A stretch of 64,000 nucleotides of DNA, from assembly GCF_000972385.1 (NCBI RefSeq), contig NZ_JXTE01000052.1, positions 1 to 64,000 of the forward strand, read 5' to 3'. The notes under the pieces are model-generated. The model was not told the origin of the DNA. It ran no database searches and was given only the letters and a program-made list of their open reading frames with translations. Both the position numbers and the translations under genes were made by a program. The number at the start of each line of letters is the position of its first letter. Positions within the stretch are counted from its first letter, which is position 1. Below are positions 1 to 8,244 of the stretch, in pieces. Source of the stretch: Streptomyces sp. WM6386. Lineage in GTDB: Bacteria > Actinomycetota > Actinomycetes > Streptomycetales > Streptomycetaceae.

Positions 1-212
1 GGACAGGGGCCGCTTCCTGCGATGGGAGGCGGGGGAGGGGGTGGGGGTGGGGGATTCGGACACGGACGTGCCTTCCGATGCGTTCACTTGGGGGGCGCGT
101 GCGGCACCCGAGGGGCGCCGGTGGCGCTTGAAGTGTCAAGTGACCCTAGGGGCCCCGGGTGTCCGGCACGTACTACGTCCGCAGTAGATCGTGTGGAGAT
201 CGGGCAAAGACG
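1..212. other. Gene-free stretch at left edge with a G-tract
   Basis: I see no convincing gene here. Positions 24-53 form a nearly uninterrupted run of G-tracts (GGG, GGGGG, GGGG, GGGGG, GGGGG separated by one or two bases), which could fold as a G-quadruplex on the plus strand. A short dyad CTTGA/TCAAG lies at about 127-140. The stretch is downstream of the sensor kinase on the minus strand, so it may hold that gene's 3' untranslated region. Confidence 0.4.
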
Positions 213-2198
213 TCACGCCCCGGCGCCGGAGATCCGCTGCTGCGGGATCAGCGCCGCGGCCGGGGCCAGTCCGCGCCCGCCGAAGACCTGCTCGCCCACC
301 GGCATGTCGTCGCGTATGAGGGGCTCGGGGATGAACACCGCCGCGGTGACACCGCCGTTGGGCGAGGCGCGCAGCTCCACCCGCAGACCCTGGCGCTCGC
401 GCAGCCGGTTCACCACGAACAGGCCGATCTGCTTGGCGTCGAGGAGGTCGACCTTCTCGGACTGGATCTTGCTGTTGGCGTCCGCGAGAGCCTGCTCGTT
501 CATGCCGAAGCCGCTGTCCTCGACCTCGATGAGCACCCCGTCCCGCATCCGGGCCGCGCGCAACTGCACCTTGGCGCTGGGCGGCGAGAACGCCGTCGCG
601 TTCTCGACGAGTTCGGCGAGCAGGTGGATGACGTCGGCGACCGAACCGCCCACCACGGACACCTTCGGCACCGCCCAGATCTGCACCCGGCCCGCGCTCT
701 CGATCTCGGCGGTCGCGGCGCGCAGCACGTCCGCGAGCGGGATCGGGTCCCGCCAGCCGCGGCCGGGCGCGATGCCGGACAGGATCAGCAGCGACTCGGA
801 GTGCCGGCGCATGCGGGTGGCCAGGTAGTCGACGCGGTACAGGTCCTGCAGTTCGTTCGGGTCCCGCTGCCGGTGCGCCATGCCGTCCAGCAGGTCGAGC
901 TGGCGGTGCAGCAGCACCTGGCTGCGGCGGGCGAGGCTGACGTACACGCCGGAGATGCCGCTGAGGAGTTCGGCGCGCTCGGAGGCGGCCTTGAGCGCGG
1001 CGCGCTGGACGGCGGTCAACGCGGTGCCCACCTGGGCGAGTTCATCGCCGACGAGGCGGCGCATGGGGGCCTCGGCGTCGATGTCGACGCCCTGCCCGGC
1101 GTGCAGTCTGCGCATGGCCTGCGGCAGTCGGCGCCCCGCCACCTCCAGGGCGTCGTTGCGCAGGTCGAGCAGTTCGACGATGAGGCCGCGTCCGACGAGG
1201 ACGGACACGAGCAGCGACAGCAGCACACCCACGAGGCCCAGCACCACGGCGACGCCGGAGGCGCCGAGGGTGTCCCAGCCGAACGGGTCGGCCTTGGCGG
1301 TCGCGCCGATACCGGCGGCGCTCTCGGCCGCGGTCAGGTCCTTCAGCACCCCGGCCGACGCCGCGTCCCAGCCGGTCAGCAGCCCCGGCGCCACGGCCGA
1401 GGCGCCGGGACCGGCGCTCTGCACCCGGTTCTCGACCGACTGGAGCCGGGCGTACCGGTCGCCGGACAGGATCTCCTCGTACGCCGCCTGGTGCGCGGGC
1501 TTGAGGTCGTCGGCCGCCGGCTGGAGCAGTTGCCGCTGTGTGGCGACCGCGCCGACGAACTGCGCGTAGCTCTGCCCCGTCAGGGTCCCGGCGGCCTCGG
1601 CGGCGCCCAGCAGCGCCTGCTCACGGGCCAACGCCTCGCGCGCCCGGGAGAGTTCGAGCACCACGCGCGCGTCGGAGGCGGCGTCGGTGCTCCGGTCGCC
1701 GGTGAGACCGCCCGCGACCGAGAAGGCGTGCCCGATGACCGCGGTGTACTTCGGGTACGCCGTCGAGGGCTTCGCGGCCGCCTCGGTACGGAGCTGGGGG
1801 AGCCGGTCGGCCTCGCCCTCCAGCGTCTCGATGCGCTGCGGCAGGCTCGCGTCGAGGAGGGCCGCGTCCGAGCTGGAGGCGTTGATGCCGTCGAGCACGG
1901 CGGTCGCGGCCCTGTCGGTGGCCTTGCGGGCGGTGGCGTAGGCGGCGGGCGCGTCCTTGTGCCGCATGACGGCGGTGCGCTCGGCCTGCAACGCGGTGAC
2001 GAACCTGCTGACGGGGGTGAGGAGTTCGGCGTTGACGTCCTTGGCCCGCTCGGTGTCGCCGATGCTGGACGCGGTCGTCACGGCGGCGAAGCCCCACAGC
2101 GCCATGAGGGACACGATGGGCAGCATCAGCAGGGAGACGATCCTCGCCCGGACGGATCTGGGCCGAAGCCTGCCGGTCGTGGTACGGAGAACGCGCAT
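213..2198 (-). CDS. Nitrate/nitrite-sensing-domain (NIT) sensor histidine kinase, conservon CvnA-like
   Basis: This 661-residue membrane protein resembles the CvnA component of Streptomyces conservons. A basic N-terminus leads into a first membrane segment (about 20-43), then an extracytoplasmic helical NIT-type sensor region, and a second membrane segment (about 312-336, rich in V/L/G). The cytoplasmic part ends in a GHKL ATPase: the N-box is LLAELVENATAFSPP and the G1 box VEDSGFGMN. The C-terminal IRDDMPVGEQVFGGRGL stretch is typical of the family. I see no clear phospho-acceptor H-box, as in other CvnA proteins. The start ATG has a GAGG-type ribosome site 8 nt upstream. Conservons normally continue with roadblock, DUF742 and GTPase genes; none lies in the remaining 212 bases, so the gene is an orphan or its partners lie outside the window. 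The signal sensed is unknown. Confidence 0.85.
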   Translation of the reverse strand: MRVLRTTTGRLRPRSVRARIVSLLMLPIVSLMALWGFAAVTTASSIGDTERAKDVNAELLTPVSRFVTALQAERTAVMRHKDAPAAYATARKATDRAATAVLDGINASSSDAALLDASLPQRIETLEGEADRLPQLRTEAAAKPSTAYPKYTAVIGHAFSVAGGLTGDRSTDAASDARVVLELSRAREALAREQALLGAAEAAGTLTGQSYAQFVGAVATQRQLLQPAADDLKPAHQAAYEEILSGDRYARLQSVENRVQSAGPGASAVAPGLLTGWDAASAGVLKDLTAAESAAGIGATAKADPFGWDTLGASGVAVVLGLVGVLLSLLVSVLVGRGLIVELLDLRNDALEVAGRRLPQAMRRLHAGQGVDIDAEAPMRRLVGDELAQVGTALTAVQRAALKAASERAELLSGISGVYVSLARRSQVLLHRQLDLLDGMAHRQRDPNELQDLYRVDYLATRMRRHSESLLILSGIAPGRGWRDPIPLADVLRAATAEIESAGRVQIWAVPKVSVVGGSVADVIHLLAELVENATAFSPPSAKVQLRAARMRDGVLIEVEDSGFGMNEQALADANSKIQSEKVDLLDAKQIGLFVVNRLRERQGLRVELRASPNGGVTAAVFIPEPLIRDDMPVGEQVFGGRGLAPAAALIPQQRISGAGA

Positions 2199-2325
2199 GG
2201 AGGAACCTCGTTACTGGGAAATGCGGTGCGTAAGGCGCCCCGAAAGGGGCGCGGGGAACTGCGCGACCAGCCACAACGAACCCGCGGACGCCAACAGCCA
2301 TGGCGTGGCAGATCCGTTGGCGCCC

Positions 2326-3105
2326 TCAGGCGGTCGCGAGTTCGACCTCACGGAGAATCTCCGCGGCGATGGCCGACTCATGCCGCTTCCCGGTGGGCGA
2401 CAGAGCGACATACGCGGCGGCCAGGAACAGGAACGACCCGAGCACCACCGCCAACGGAAAGATGAACTCCGTCGGCGTCGCCCCCGGCAGACCCGCGCTG
2501 CTGGGCGTCAGCGAGATCTCGACCGCGAACATCGCGGTGTAGTGCATGCTGCTCACCGCAAGCCCCATGACCAGCGCGGCGAGCACGGCCAGCACCCCAC
2601 CCCGCACGACCAGCGTCAGCGTCAACGCCGCGGTCGCGGCGACGACGGCGATCGCGACGGAGGCGATGACGAGGGCGGGGTCGTAGTCGACCCGACCGTG
2701 CAGATTGAGCGCGGCCATGCCGGTGTAGTGCATGGCGGCGACACCGACACCGGTGCCCAGGCCGCCGAAGACGACCGAGGTCACCCGGGACTTGCCGTAT
2801 CCGGCGGTGAAGACGCCGGCCGCGACGACACCGACGGACATCAGCAGGCTGAGCACGGTCAGCGGGACGTCGTAGCGGATGGGTGTGCCCTCGACGCTGA
2901 AGCCCAGCATGGCGATGAAGTGCATGGTCCAGATGCCGGAGCCGATGGCGACGGAGGCGAGCGTCAGCCAGTTCCGTTTCGAGGTGCCGTCCGATTCGAG
3001 CGCCCTGAGGGTGCAGCGCAGTCCCAGCGCCGAGCCGACGCACGCCATGACATAGGAAAGGACGGGGGTGACCCAGCCGGCACTGAAGTGATCCATGTGA
3101 CCCAT
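2326..3105 (-). CDS. MHYT-domain integral membrane sensor protein
   Basis: The 259-residue protein has seven predicted hydrophobic segments and three copies of the signature MHxxxM (MHFIAM, MHYTGM, MHYTAM) near the ends of membrane helices. This defines the MHYT domain, proposed to bind a metal such as copper and to sense oxygen, CO or NO. Here the domain stands alone, with no GGDEF, EAL or kinase module attached; only a short basic C-terminal tail follows the last helix. The start is the ATG at 3105, giving MGHMDHF with an AGAGGAA ribosome site 7 nt upstream; a longer reading frame to 3258 adds residues that do not look coding. It sits just upstream of the NIT kinase on the same strand (127-bp gap), so the two may be co-transcribed as a sensing unit, which is an inference. 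Confidence 0.85.
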   Translation of the reverse strand: MGHMDHFSAGWVTPVLSYVMACVGSALGLRCTLRALESDGTSKRNWLTLASVAIGSGIWTMHFIAMLGFSVEGTPIRYDVPLTVLSLLMSVGVVAAGVFTAGYGKSRVTSVVFGGLGTGVGVAAMHYTGMAALNLHGRVDYDPALVIASVAIAVVAATAALTLTLVVRGGVLAVLAALVMGLAVSSMHYTAMFAVEISLTPSSAGLPGATPTEFIFPLAVVLGSFLFLAAAYVALSPTGKRHESAIAAEILREVELATA

Positions 3106-3288
3106 GGGGGGAGTTCCTCTCGCATGTGGCACGGGCGGGGGGTCGCCGCGCACACGGAAGTACCACCGGTAACAGAGGACCGGGGTTGGCTGATCATGCC
3201 AGCCCCACCCATGACACAGAGCATGCGAAAAAGGACCTTGAATGCCAATGGTGAACATTCAAATACTGTGGCGTATGTAACACCTGAC

Positions 3289-3304
3289 CTGCATATATAT
3301 GCAG
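3289..3304. repeat. 16-bp perfect AT-rich palindrome upstream of the MHYT gene
   Basis: CTGCATATATATGCAG is a perfect palindrome in a locally AT-rich island (about 3230-3310) of a very GC-rich window. It lies 184 bp upstream of the MHYT gene start and 57 bp past the ispE stop. It could be an operator, or part of the ispE 3' end; there is no GC-rich stem typical of Streptomyces terminators. The flanking GAATG...CATTC (about 3239-3260) is a second, looser dyad. Confidence 0.5.
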
Positions 3305-3360
3305 TCAACCCCTACTCCGTGAAGGCTTTGAGGAAGATCGGGAAATTGTCAGGGGGAACG

Positions 3361-4263
3361 TCAGGATCCAGCCACCACGGTCGCCCCCGGCACGGGCCCC
3401 GACGCGGTCCGCACGGCCCGGCACGTACCGGACGCCGACAGCGCCTCGGCCACCTTCACCGCGGCCTCCGGATCGCGCGTCAGGAACGCCGTCGTCGGAC
3501 CCGACCCCGACACCAGCGCGGCGAGCGCACCGGCGGTCCGGCCGGCCGCGAGGGTGTCGGCGAGCTCCGGGAAGAGCGAGAGGGCGGCGGGCTGAAGGTC
3601 GTTGGAGACGGCCGCGGCGAGCGCGTCGGGGTCACCCTTCGCGAGCGCCTCGATCAACTCCTGGGAGGCGACGGGCTCGGGGACGTCCAGCCCCTCGGCC
3701 AGCCGGTCGAACTCCCGGAAGACGGCCGGGGTGGACAGCCCGCGCCCCGCCATCGCGAAGACCCAGTGGAAGGTCCCGCCGACGTCGAGCACGCGCAGCT
3801 TCTCCCCCCGCCCGGTCCCGAGCGCGGCCCCGCCCACCAGGCTGAACGGCACATCGCTGCCCAACTCGGCGCAGATCTCGAGCAGTTCCGCGCGGGAGGC
3901 GTTCGTGCCCCACAGGGTGTCGCAGGCCAGCAGGGCCCCGGCACCGTCCGCACTGCCGCCGGCCATACCGCCGGCGACGGGGATGTCCTTGGCGATGTGG
4001 ATGTGCACGGCGGGCTCGATGCCGCGTCGCCCGGCGAGGGCCAGCGCCGCGCGCGCCGCCAGGTTCGTACGGTCAAGAGGCACCTGCCCCGCGTCCGGCC
4101 CCGCGCAGGTGATGCGCAGCTCGTCGGCCGGGGTGACCGTCACCTCGTCGTGGAGGCCGACCGCCAGGAAGACGTTGGCCAGGTCGTGGAAGCCGTCGGG
4201 GCGGGCGGCGCCGACCGCGAGCTGCACGTTGACCTTGGCGGGGACGCGGACGGTGACGCTCAC
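3361..4263 (-). CDS. ispE: 4-diphosphocytidyl-2-C-methyl-D-erythritol kinase
   Basis: IspE phosphorylates CDP-methylerythritol in the non-mevalonate (MEP) pathway of isoprenoid precursor synthesis. The 300-residue protein is a GHMP kinase: the N-terminal [14 protein letters not shown] strand, the glycine-rich ATP loop [18 protein letters not shown] at about 98-115, and the C-terminal [12 protein letters not shown] motif are all present. The start is GTG at 4263, whose GTGA overlaps the rsmA stop; the longer frame upstream runs inside rsmA and has no family similarity. Translational coupling with rsmA is likely. The order tatD-rpfB-rsmA-ispE on one strand is a conserved actinobacterial cluster. 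Length is normal for the family. Confidence 0.97.
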   Translation of the reverse strand: MSVTVRVPAKVNVQLAVGAARPDGFHDLANVFLAVGLHDEVTVTPADELRITCAGPDAGQVPLDRTNLAARAALALAGRRGIEPAVHIHIAKDIPVAGGMAGGSADGAGALLACDTLWGTNASRAELLEICAELGSDVPFSLVGGAALGTGRGEKLRVLDVGGTFHWVFAMAGRGLSTPAVFREFDRLAEGLDVPEPVASQELIEALAKGDPDALAAAVSNDLQPAALSLFPELADTLAAGRTAGALAALVSGSGPTTAFLTRDPEAAVKVAEALSASGTCRAVRTASGPVPGATVVAGS

Positions 4264-5159
4264 GGGCGGCTCGGCTCCTCGTTGTCGTGCTCGACGCGGT
4301 TCTCGGCGATACGGGCGAACTCCTCGACGGTGAGGGCCTCCCCGCGCGCCTGCGGCGAGACCCCGGCGGCGACGAGCGCGACCTCGGCGGCGGCCGCGGA
4401 CCCGGCCCACCCGGCGAGGGCGGCCCGCAGTGTCTTGCGCCGCTGTGCGAAGGCCGCGTCGACGACGGCGAAGACCTCGCGCCTGGAGGCGGTGGTCCTG
4501 ATCGGCTCGGCGCGCTTGACGAGCGACACGAGCCCGCTGTCGACGTTGGGCGCGGGCCAGAAGACCTTGCGGCCGATGGACCCGGCCCGCTTGACCTCGG
4601 CGTACCAGTTGGCCTTCACCGACGGCACGCCGTACACCCGGGAGCCGGGCCCCGCGGCGAGCCGGTCCGCGACCTCCGCCTGGACCATGACGAGGGTCCG
4701 CTCGATGGTCGGGAAGGTCTCCAGCATGTGCAGGAGGACGGGCACGGCGACGTTGTACGGCAGGTTCGCCACGAGCGCGGTGGGTGCCGGGCCCGGCAAC
4801 TCGTCGACCTGCATCGCGTCGGAGTTCACCAGCGCGAAGCGGTCGGCCCGGCCGGGCATGCGGGCCTCGATGGTGGCGGGCAGCGCAGCGGCGAGCACGT
4901 CGTCGATCTCGACCGCGGTGACCCGGTCCGCGACCTCGAGCAACGCGAGGGTGAGGGACCCGAGCCCCGGACCGACCTCGACGACGACGTCGTCCGGGCG
5001 GACGTCTGCGGTACGGACGATACGGCGCACCGTATTCGCGTCGATCACGAAGTTCTGCCCGCGCTGCTTGGTCGGTCGCACACCGAGGACTTCCGCGAGC
5101 TCACGGACGTCGGCGGGGCCGAGAAGGGCGTCGGGGGCGGGGCTGCTGCTCACGGCCAC
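4260..5159 (-). CDS. rsmA: 16S rRNA (adenine1518-N6/adenine1519-N6)-dimethyltransferase
   Basis: RsmA (KsgA) dimethylates the two adjacent adenosines of 16S rRNA helix 45 late in 30S assembly, using S-adenosylmethionine. The 299-residue protein shows the family entry GQNFVID, SAM motif [18 protein letters not shown] at about 61-77, the acidic ribose-binding residue in VTAVEIDD, and the catalytic NLPYNVAVP (NLPY) at about 132-140. The start is GTG at 5159, preceded by sequence without a strong ribosome site. The stop overlaps the ispE GTG start (GTGA). It lies 27 bp downstream of the rpfB stop, so the four genes tatD, rpfB, rsmA and ispE probably form an operon. Confidence 0.97.
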   Translation of the reverse strand: MAVSSSPAPDALLGPADVRELAEVLGVRPTKQRGQNFVIDANTVRRIVRTADVRPDDVVVEVGPGLGSLTLALLEVADRVTAVEIDDVLAAALPATIEARMPGRADRFALVNSDAMQVDELPGPAPTALVANLPYNVAVPVLLHMLETFPTIERTLVMVQAEVADRLAAGPGSRVYGVPSVKANWYAEVKRAGSIGRKVFWPAPNVDSGLVSLVKRAEPIRTTASRREVFAVVDAAFAQRRKTLRAALAGWAGSAAAAEVALVAAGVSPQARGEALTVEEFARIAENRVEHDNEEPSRP

Positions 5160-5186
5160 AAGGGTACGGGGCGGTGGGAGCGCCCC

Positions 5187-6539
5187 TCACCCGTGCAGCC
5201 GCCTCCCGCAGTGCGGCCACGGGCCGGCCCCCCGCTGCACATACAGCTTCTTCGCCCGGAACGTCTGTTCCGCCGCCGGTGCGTCCTGCGGCCGTCCGCT
5301 CCCGCCCAGCCCCTGCCAGGTCCGGGTGTCGAACTGGTACAGCCCGCCGTACGTCCCCGAGGGGTCCACCGCGTCGGGCCGGCCCCCCGACTCGCACCTC
5401 GCCAGCTGCTGCCAGTCCAGCCCGTCCGCGCCCTGCACGGACATCGGCAACGGCTTGGTCCCCACCTTCACCACCTGCGTCCGTGCCTCCCGCACCACCT
5501 CGGACCTGATCCGCCGCGGCTTCTGCCTGACGCCGTTGACGGTCCGCAGGGAGTACGTGATCCGCCGCAGCCCCGTCTGCCCCGCCTGCTCGACGACCTC
5601 CGTCCCCCTGAACAGCGAGGGGTCCTGGGTCCGCGCCACCCGGAACGGGATCGCCTCCTCGCGGACCTCCTTGGTCCCCGTGATCCGCAACACGGTGACG
5701 GTCTGCCCGTCACGCGGAAAACTCCCCGGCGCGACCGACGTCGTGTCCTGCCCGCGCAGCGTGATGCCGGCCTCCTCGACGACCTCCGCCACGGTCGCCG
5801 CGTTCGTGCGCACGGTGCGCGAGCGGCCGTCCGCCATGACCGTGACCGCGCGCTCGGTGCGCACGTCCAGCGTGAGCCCCTCGCGCCCGATCGGCCGGGA
5901 GCGCGAGGTCGACACATACGCGCCCTCCGCGCGCACCCCCAGCTGCTTCAGCGCCCCGTCCACCGTGCGCGCCGTCGTCCACACCTCGCGCCGCTCCCCG
6001 TCGAGCGTGAGCCGTACGGGGCGCCCGTAGTGCACCGCGATCTCGTCGCCGCTGGAGAGCGCCGTCCCGGGGGCGGGCGCGACCACGTCGTGCGCCCCGA
6101 CGTCGACGCCCTCGTCGGCGAGGAGTTCGGTCACGTCGTCGGCGAAGGTGTGCAGCGTGCGCGGCTTGCCGTCGACGGTCAGCTCGATCGCCTTGTCCTT
6201 GGCGACGAACGCGGTGGTGCCGCCGGCGAGGAACGCCACGACCAGCGCCTGCGGCAGCAGCCGGCGCATCGCGCTGTCCGCGCGCTCGACGCCCCGCCCC
6301 TTGCGCCGGCGTGCGGCCCGCCGGCTCGCTCCGGTGTGCGGGGCGGGCGCGGGCGCCTCGGGCAGCTCGTAAGCGGGCCGGTACGTGTCCTCGTACGACA
6401 CGGGCATCGGCGGGGTCGGCAGCGGCGGCGCGACCTGGACGCCGTACGCCACCGTCTCCGCGCTGTGCGGGTCGTACCCCGCGCCGTACGGATCGTTGGG
6501 GCCGTACGTCTCGTACGTCTGGTACTGGGAGTTGCTCAC
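5187..6539 (-). CDS. rpfB: Resuscitation-promoting factor RpfB (DUF348/G5/transglycosylase)
   Basis: A 450-residue secreted or membrane-anchored muralytic enzyme that helps dormant cells or spores regrow by cleaving peptidoglycan. The order is: Tyr/Pro-rich cytoplasmic leader (1-70), basic stretch RRAARRRKGR, one membrane segment (about 95-112), three DUF348 repeats (each with a VDGKxRTL/LDGERREV/ADGRSRTV-like core, about 118-290), a G5 domain (about 300-365, PFRVARTQDPSLFRG) and a C-terminal Rpf transglycosylase domain (about 372-450). In the last, WQQLARCESGGRP carries the catalytic Glu in the ARCESGG motif, followed by YGGLYQFDTRTW. The chosen start is GTG at 6539 (MSNSQYQ) with GGAG upstream; a frame to 6593 is possible but has no matching ribosome site. 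Architecture equals mycobacterial RpfB. Adjacent tatD and rsmA match the conserved cluster. Confidence 0.95.
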   Translation of the reverse strand: MSNSQYQTYETYGPNDPYGAGYDPHSAETVAYGVQVAPPLPTPPMPVSYEDTYRPAYELPEAPAPAPHTGASRRAARRRKGRGVERADSAMRRLLPQALVVAFLAGGTTAFVAKDKAIELTVDGKPRTLHTFADDVTELLADEGVDVGAHDVVAPAPGTALSSGDEIAVHYGRPVRLTLDGERREVWTTARTVDGALKQLGVRAEGAYVSTSRSRPIGREGLTLDVRTERAVTVMADGRSRTVRTNAATVAEVVEEAGITLRGQDTTSVAPGSFPRDGQTVTVLRITGTKEVREEAIPFRVARTQDPSLFRGTEVVEQAGQTGLRRITYSLRTVNGVRQKPRRIRSEVVREARTQVVKVGTKPLPMSVQGADGLDWQQLARCESGGRPDAVDPSGTYGGLYQFDTRTWQGLGGSGRPQDAPAAEQTFRAKKLYVQRGAGPWPHCGRRLHG

Positions 6540-6635
6540 GCCGACACGCTCCAGGGTCCAGAGAGACCCAGAACCTAGCGGAGTGGCCGTCACTCTCCAA
6601 AGCGGCGCGGCTACTGGTGGTTACGGCCGATCGGG

Positions 6636-7535
6636 TCAGTAGTCGAACGCCCGAGCGGTGTTCGAGGCGAGTGCTGTAGCCAACGCGTCCTCGTCGACAC
6701 CCCGCACCGCGGCCATCGCGCGCACCGTGACCGGAATGAGATAGGGCGCGTTGGGCCGTCCGCGGTACGGCGCCGGCGTCAGGAAGGGCGCGTCGGTCTC
6801 CACGAGGAGCAGCTCCGGCGGGGCCACCGCGACCGCGTCCCGCAGGTTCTGGGCGTTCTTGAAGGTGACGTTGCCGGCGAAGGACATGAAGTATCCGGCG
6901 CGGGCGCAGATCTCCGCCATCTCGGCGTCGCCGGAGTAGCAGTGGAAGACCGTGCGCTCGGGGGCGCCCTCCTCCTTGAGCACGCGCAGGACGTCGGCGT
7001 GGGCGTCGCGGTCGTGGATGACGAGGGCCTTGCCGTGCCGCTTGGCGATCTCGATGTGGGCGCGGAAGGAGCGCTCCTGCGCCTCCTTGCCCTCGGGGCC
7101 GGTGCGGAAGTAGTCGAGACCGGTCTCGCCGACGCCCTTGACCTGCGGGAGTGCGGCCAGGCGCTCGATCTCCGCGAGCGCCTCGTCGAGGGCCTGCGCT
7201 CCCCCCGGCTGCCGCGCGCCCTGCCGGGACCAGCCGTCGGGGTCGCCGTGGACGATGCGCGGCGCCTCGTTGGGATGCAGGGCGACGGTGGCATGGACGG
7301 CGTCGTATCGCGCCGCGGTCTGCGCGGCCCACTGCGAGCCCCGTACGTCGCAGCCCACCTGCACGACCGTCGTCACGCCCACCGACGCGGCCTTCGCGAG
7401 GGCCTCCTCCACCGTCCCGGACTGCATGTCGAGGTGGGTGTGGGAGTCGGCGACGGCCACCCGGAGGGGTTCGGGCAGCGGCGGCGCTGTGCTCTTTGCG
7501 GGCTTCTCACGAGGGCTGGAGCTTGAGGAGGGCAT
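6636..7535 (-). CDS. tatD: TatD-family metal-dependent hydrolase (DNase)
   Basis: A 299-residue TIM-barrel amidohydrolase of the TatD family, Mg-dependent 3'-5' exodeoxyribonucleases implicated in DNA repair and fragment turnover. Metal ligands are visible: DSHTHLD near residue 30, the Glu of GVGETGLDYFR, the His of HDRDAHADV, the His of VFHCYSGD and the Asp of ETDAPFLTP. The first 25 residues are Ser/Pro-rich and outside the fold. The start ATG at 7535 sits inside an inverted repeat (7531-7562). First gene of the probable tatD-rpfB-rsmA-ispE operon. Confidence 0.93.
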   Translation of the reverse strand: MPSSSSSPREKPAKSTAPPLPEPLRVAVADSHTHLDMQSGTVEEALAKAASVGVTTVVQVGCDVRGSQWAAQTAARYDAVHATVALHPNEAPRIVHGDPDGWSRQGARQPGGAQALDEALAEIERLAALPQVKGVGETGLDYFRTGPEGKEAQERSFRAHIEIAKRHGKALVIHDRDAHADVLRVLKEEGAPERTVFHCYSGDAEMAEICARAGYFMSFAGNVTFKNAQNLRDAVAVAPPELLLVETDAPFLTPAPYRGRPNAPYLIPVTVRAMAAVRGVDEDALATALASNTARAFDY

Positions 7536-7562
7536 GCCCCGATCCTACGAAAGGGGCATGCC
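7531..7562. repeat. Inverted repeat spanning the tatD start codon
   Basis: GGCATGCCCC (7531-7540) and GGGGCATGCC (7553-7562) are perfect 10-bp arms around a 12-nt loop. The left arm contains the tatD ATG (complement of 7533-7535), and the repeat sits only 24 bp past the stop of the zinc-ribbon gene on the same strand. It may act as that gene's terminator, or as an mRNA hairpin limiting tatD translation. A second short dyad, CTCCCC/GGGGAG, follows at 7564-7576. Confidence 0.6.
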
Positions 7563-7585
7563 CTCTCCCCGGGGGAGGCGGGGCT

Positions 7586-7996
7586 TCAGCTCGCCTTGCG
7601 GTGGTGGAACGGATGCAGGAGATCGGACAGCTGCCAGTGGTGGCGCTCCTTGGCCTGCGCGGGCACCTCGGGCGCCTCGACGGGCCCGGCCTGCGGGGCG
7701 CGGCGCTGCCGGCGGTGCACGGCGTCGAGCACCGAGGACACCTGTCCGGGGCGCATGATCCGTACGACGTGCCCGTCGCAGTTCTGGCACGTGGGCCGGC
7801 TCAGCGGCGACGGCACGACCTGGCCGTTCGCGACGTAGATGACGAAGTCGTGGCCGTCGGCACCGGTGTGGTGCTCGATCTCGTACGACTGCTCCCAGCC
7901 GTGCCCGCACCGCATGCAGGCGAAGGAATACGACTCGTGGACGACGGCGGTGGCGCCGCTGCGCAGTGCGGCGGTCTGCCCTGCGATCTCGCTCAT
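7586..7996 (-). CDS. Small zinc-ribbon protein of unknown function
   Basis: The 136-residue protein has two CxxC pairs, CMRCGHGW near residue 27 and CQNCDGH near residue 70, separated by a strand-rich segment (SYEIEHHTGADGHDFVIYV). This spacing is a classic zinc ribbon. The C-terminal third is basic and rich in Ala/Pro/Gln, ending HHWQLSDLLHPFHHRKAS, and is probably disordered. The start ATG at 7996 has a strong AGAGGAGC ribosome site 4-5 nt upstream; an earlier frame start at 8044 lacks one. No enzymatic motif is seen. Its position, monocistronic between rsmI and tatD, suggests a housekeeping role, possibly nucleic-acid binding. Confidence 0.8.
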   Translation of the reverse strand: MSEIAGQTAALRSGATAVVHESYSFACMRCGHGWEQSYEIEHHTGADGHDFVIYVANGQVVPSPLSRPTCQNCDGHVVRIMRPGQVSSVLDAVHRRQRRAPQAGPVEAPEVPAQAKERHHWQLSDLLHPFHHRKAS

Positions 7997-8244
7997 GCCA
8001 GCTCCTCTGGTCCGCTGGACACAGGGACGGGTGCGTCCCTTCACCCAGTGGACGCTTCCGCCGGAGCGAATGCATCAGCCCTGTCGAGTGTTGGAACCGT
8101 CTTGGACTTTCCTTGCCGAAACGGCCTCTGCGGCAGGGGCTGCGCTTTGCCTTCGGCCATCCCCCTTTGCCTGCCCGTGGGGCGCACGCTCAAAAGACAT
8201 GCGCCCTGCTCAGAGGGCCTGTGCGCTGGGTCACGCGCCCTCTT

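Noticed and set aside
213..2198. Full conservon (cvnABCD)
   Set aside because: Only the CvnA-like kinase is present; the 212 bases beyond its stop contain no roadblock, DUF742 or GTPase gene.
159..2465. 768-residue plus-strand open frame over the sensor kinase
   Set aside because: Antisense to a gene with intact histidine-kinase ATPase motifs.
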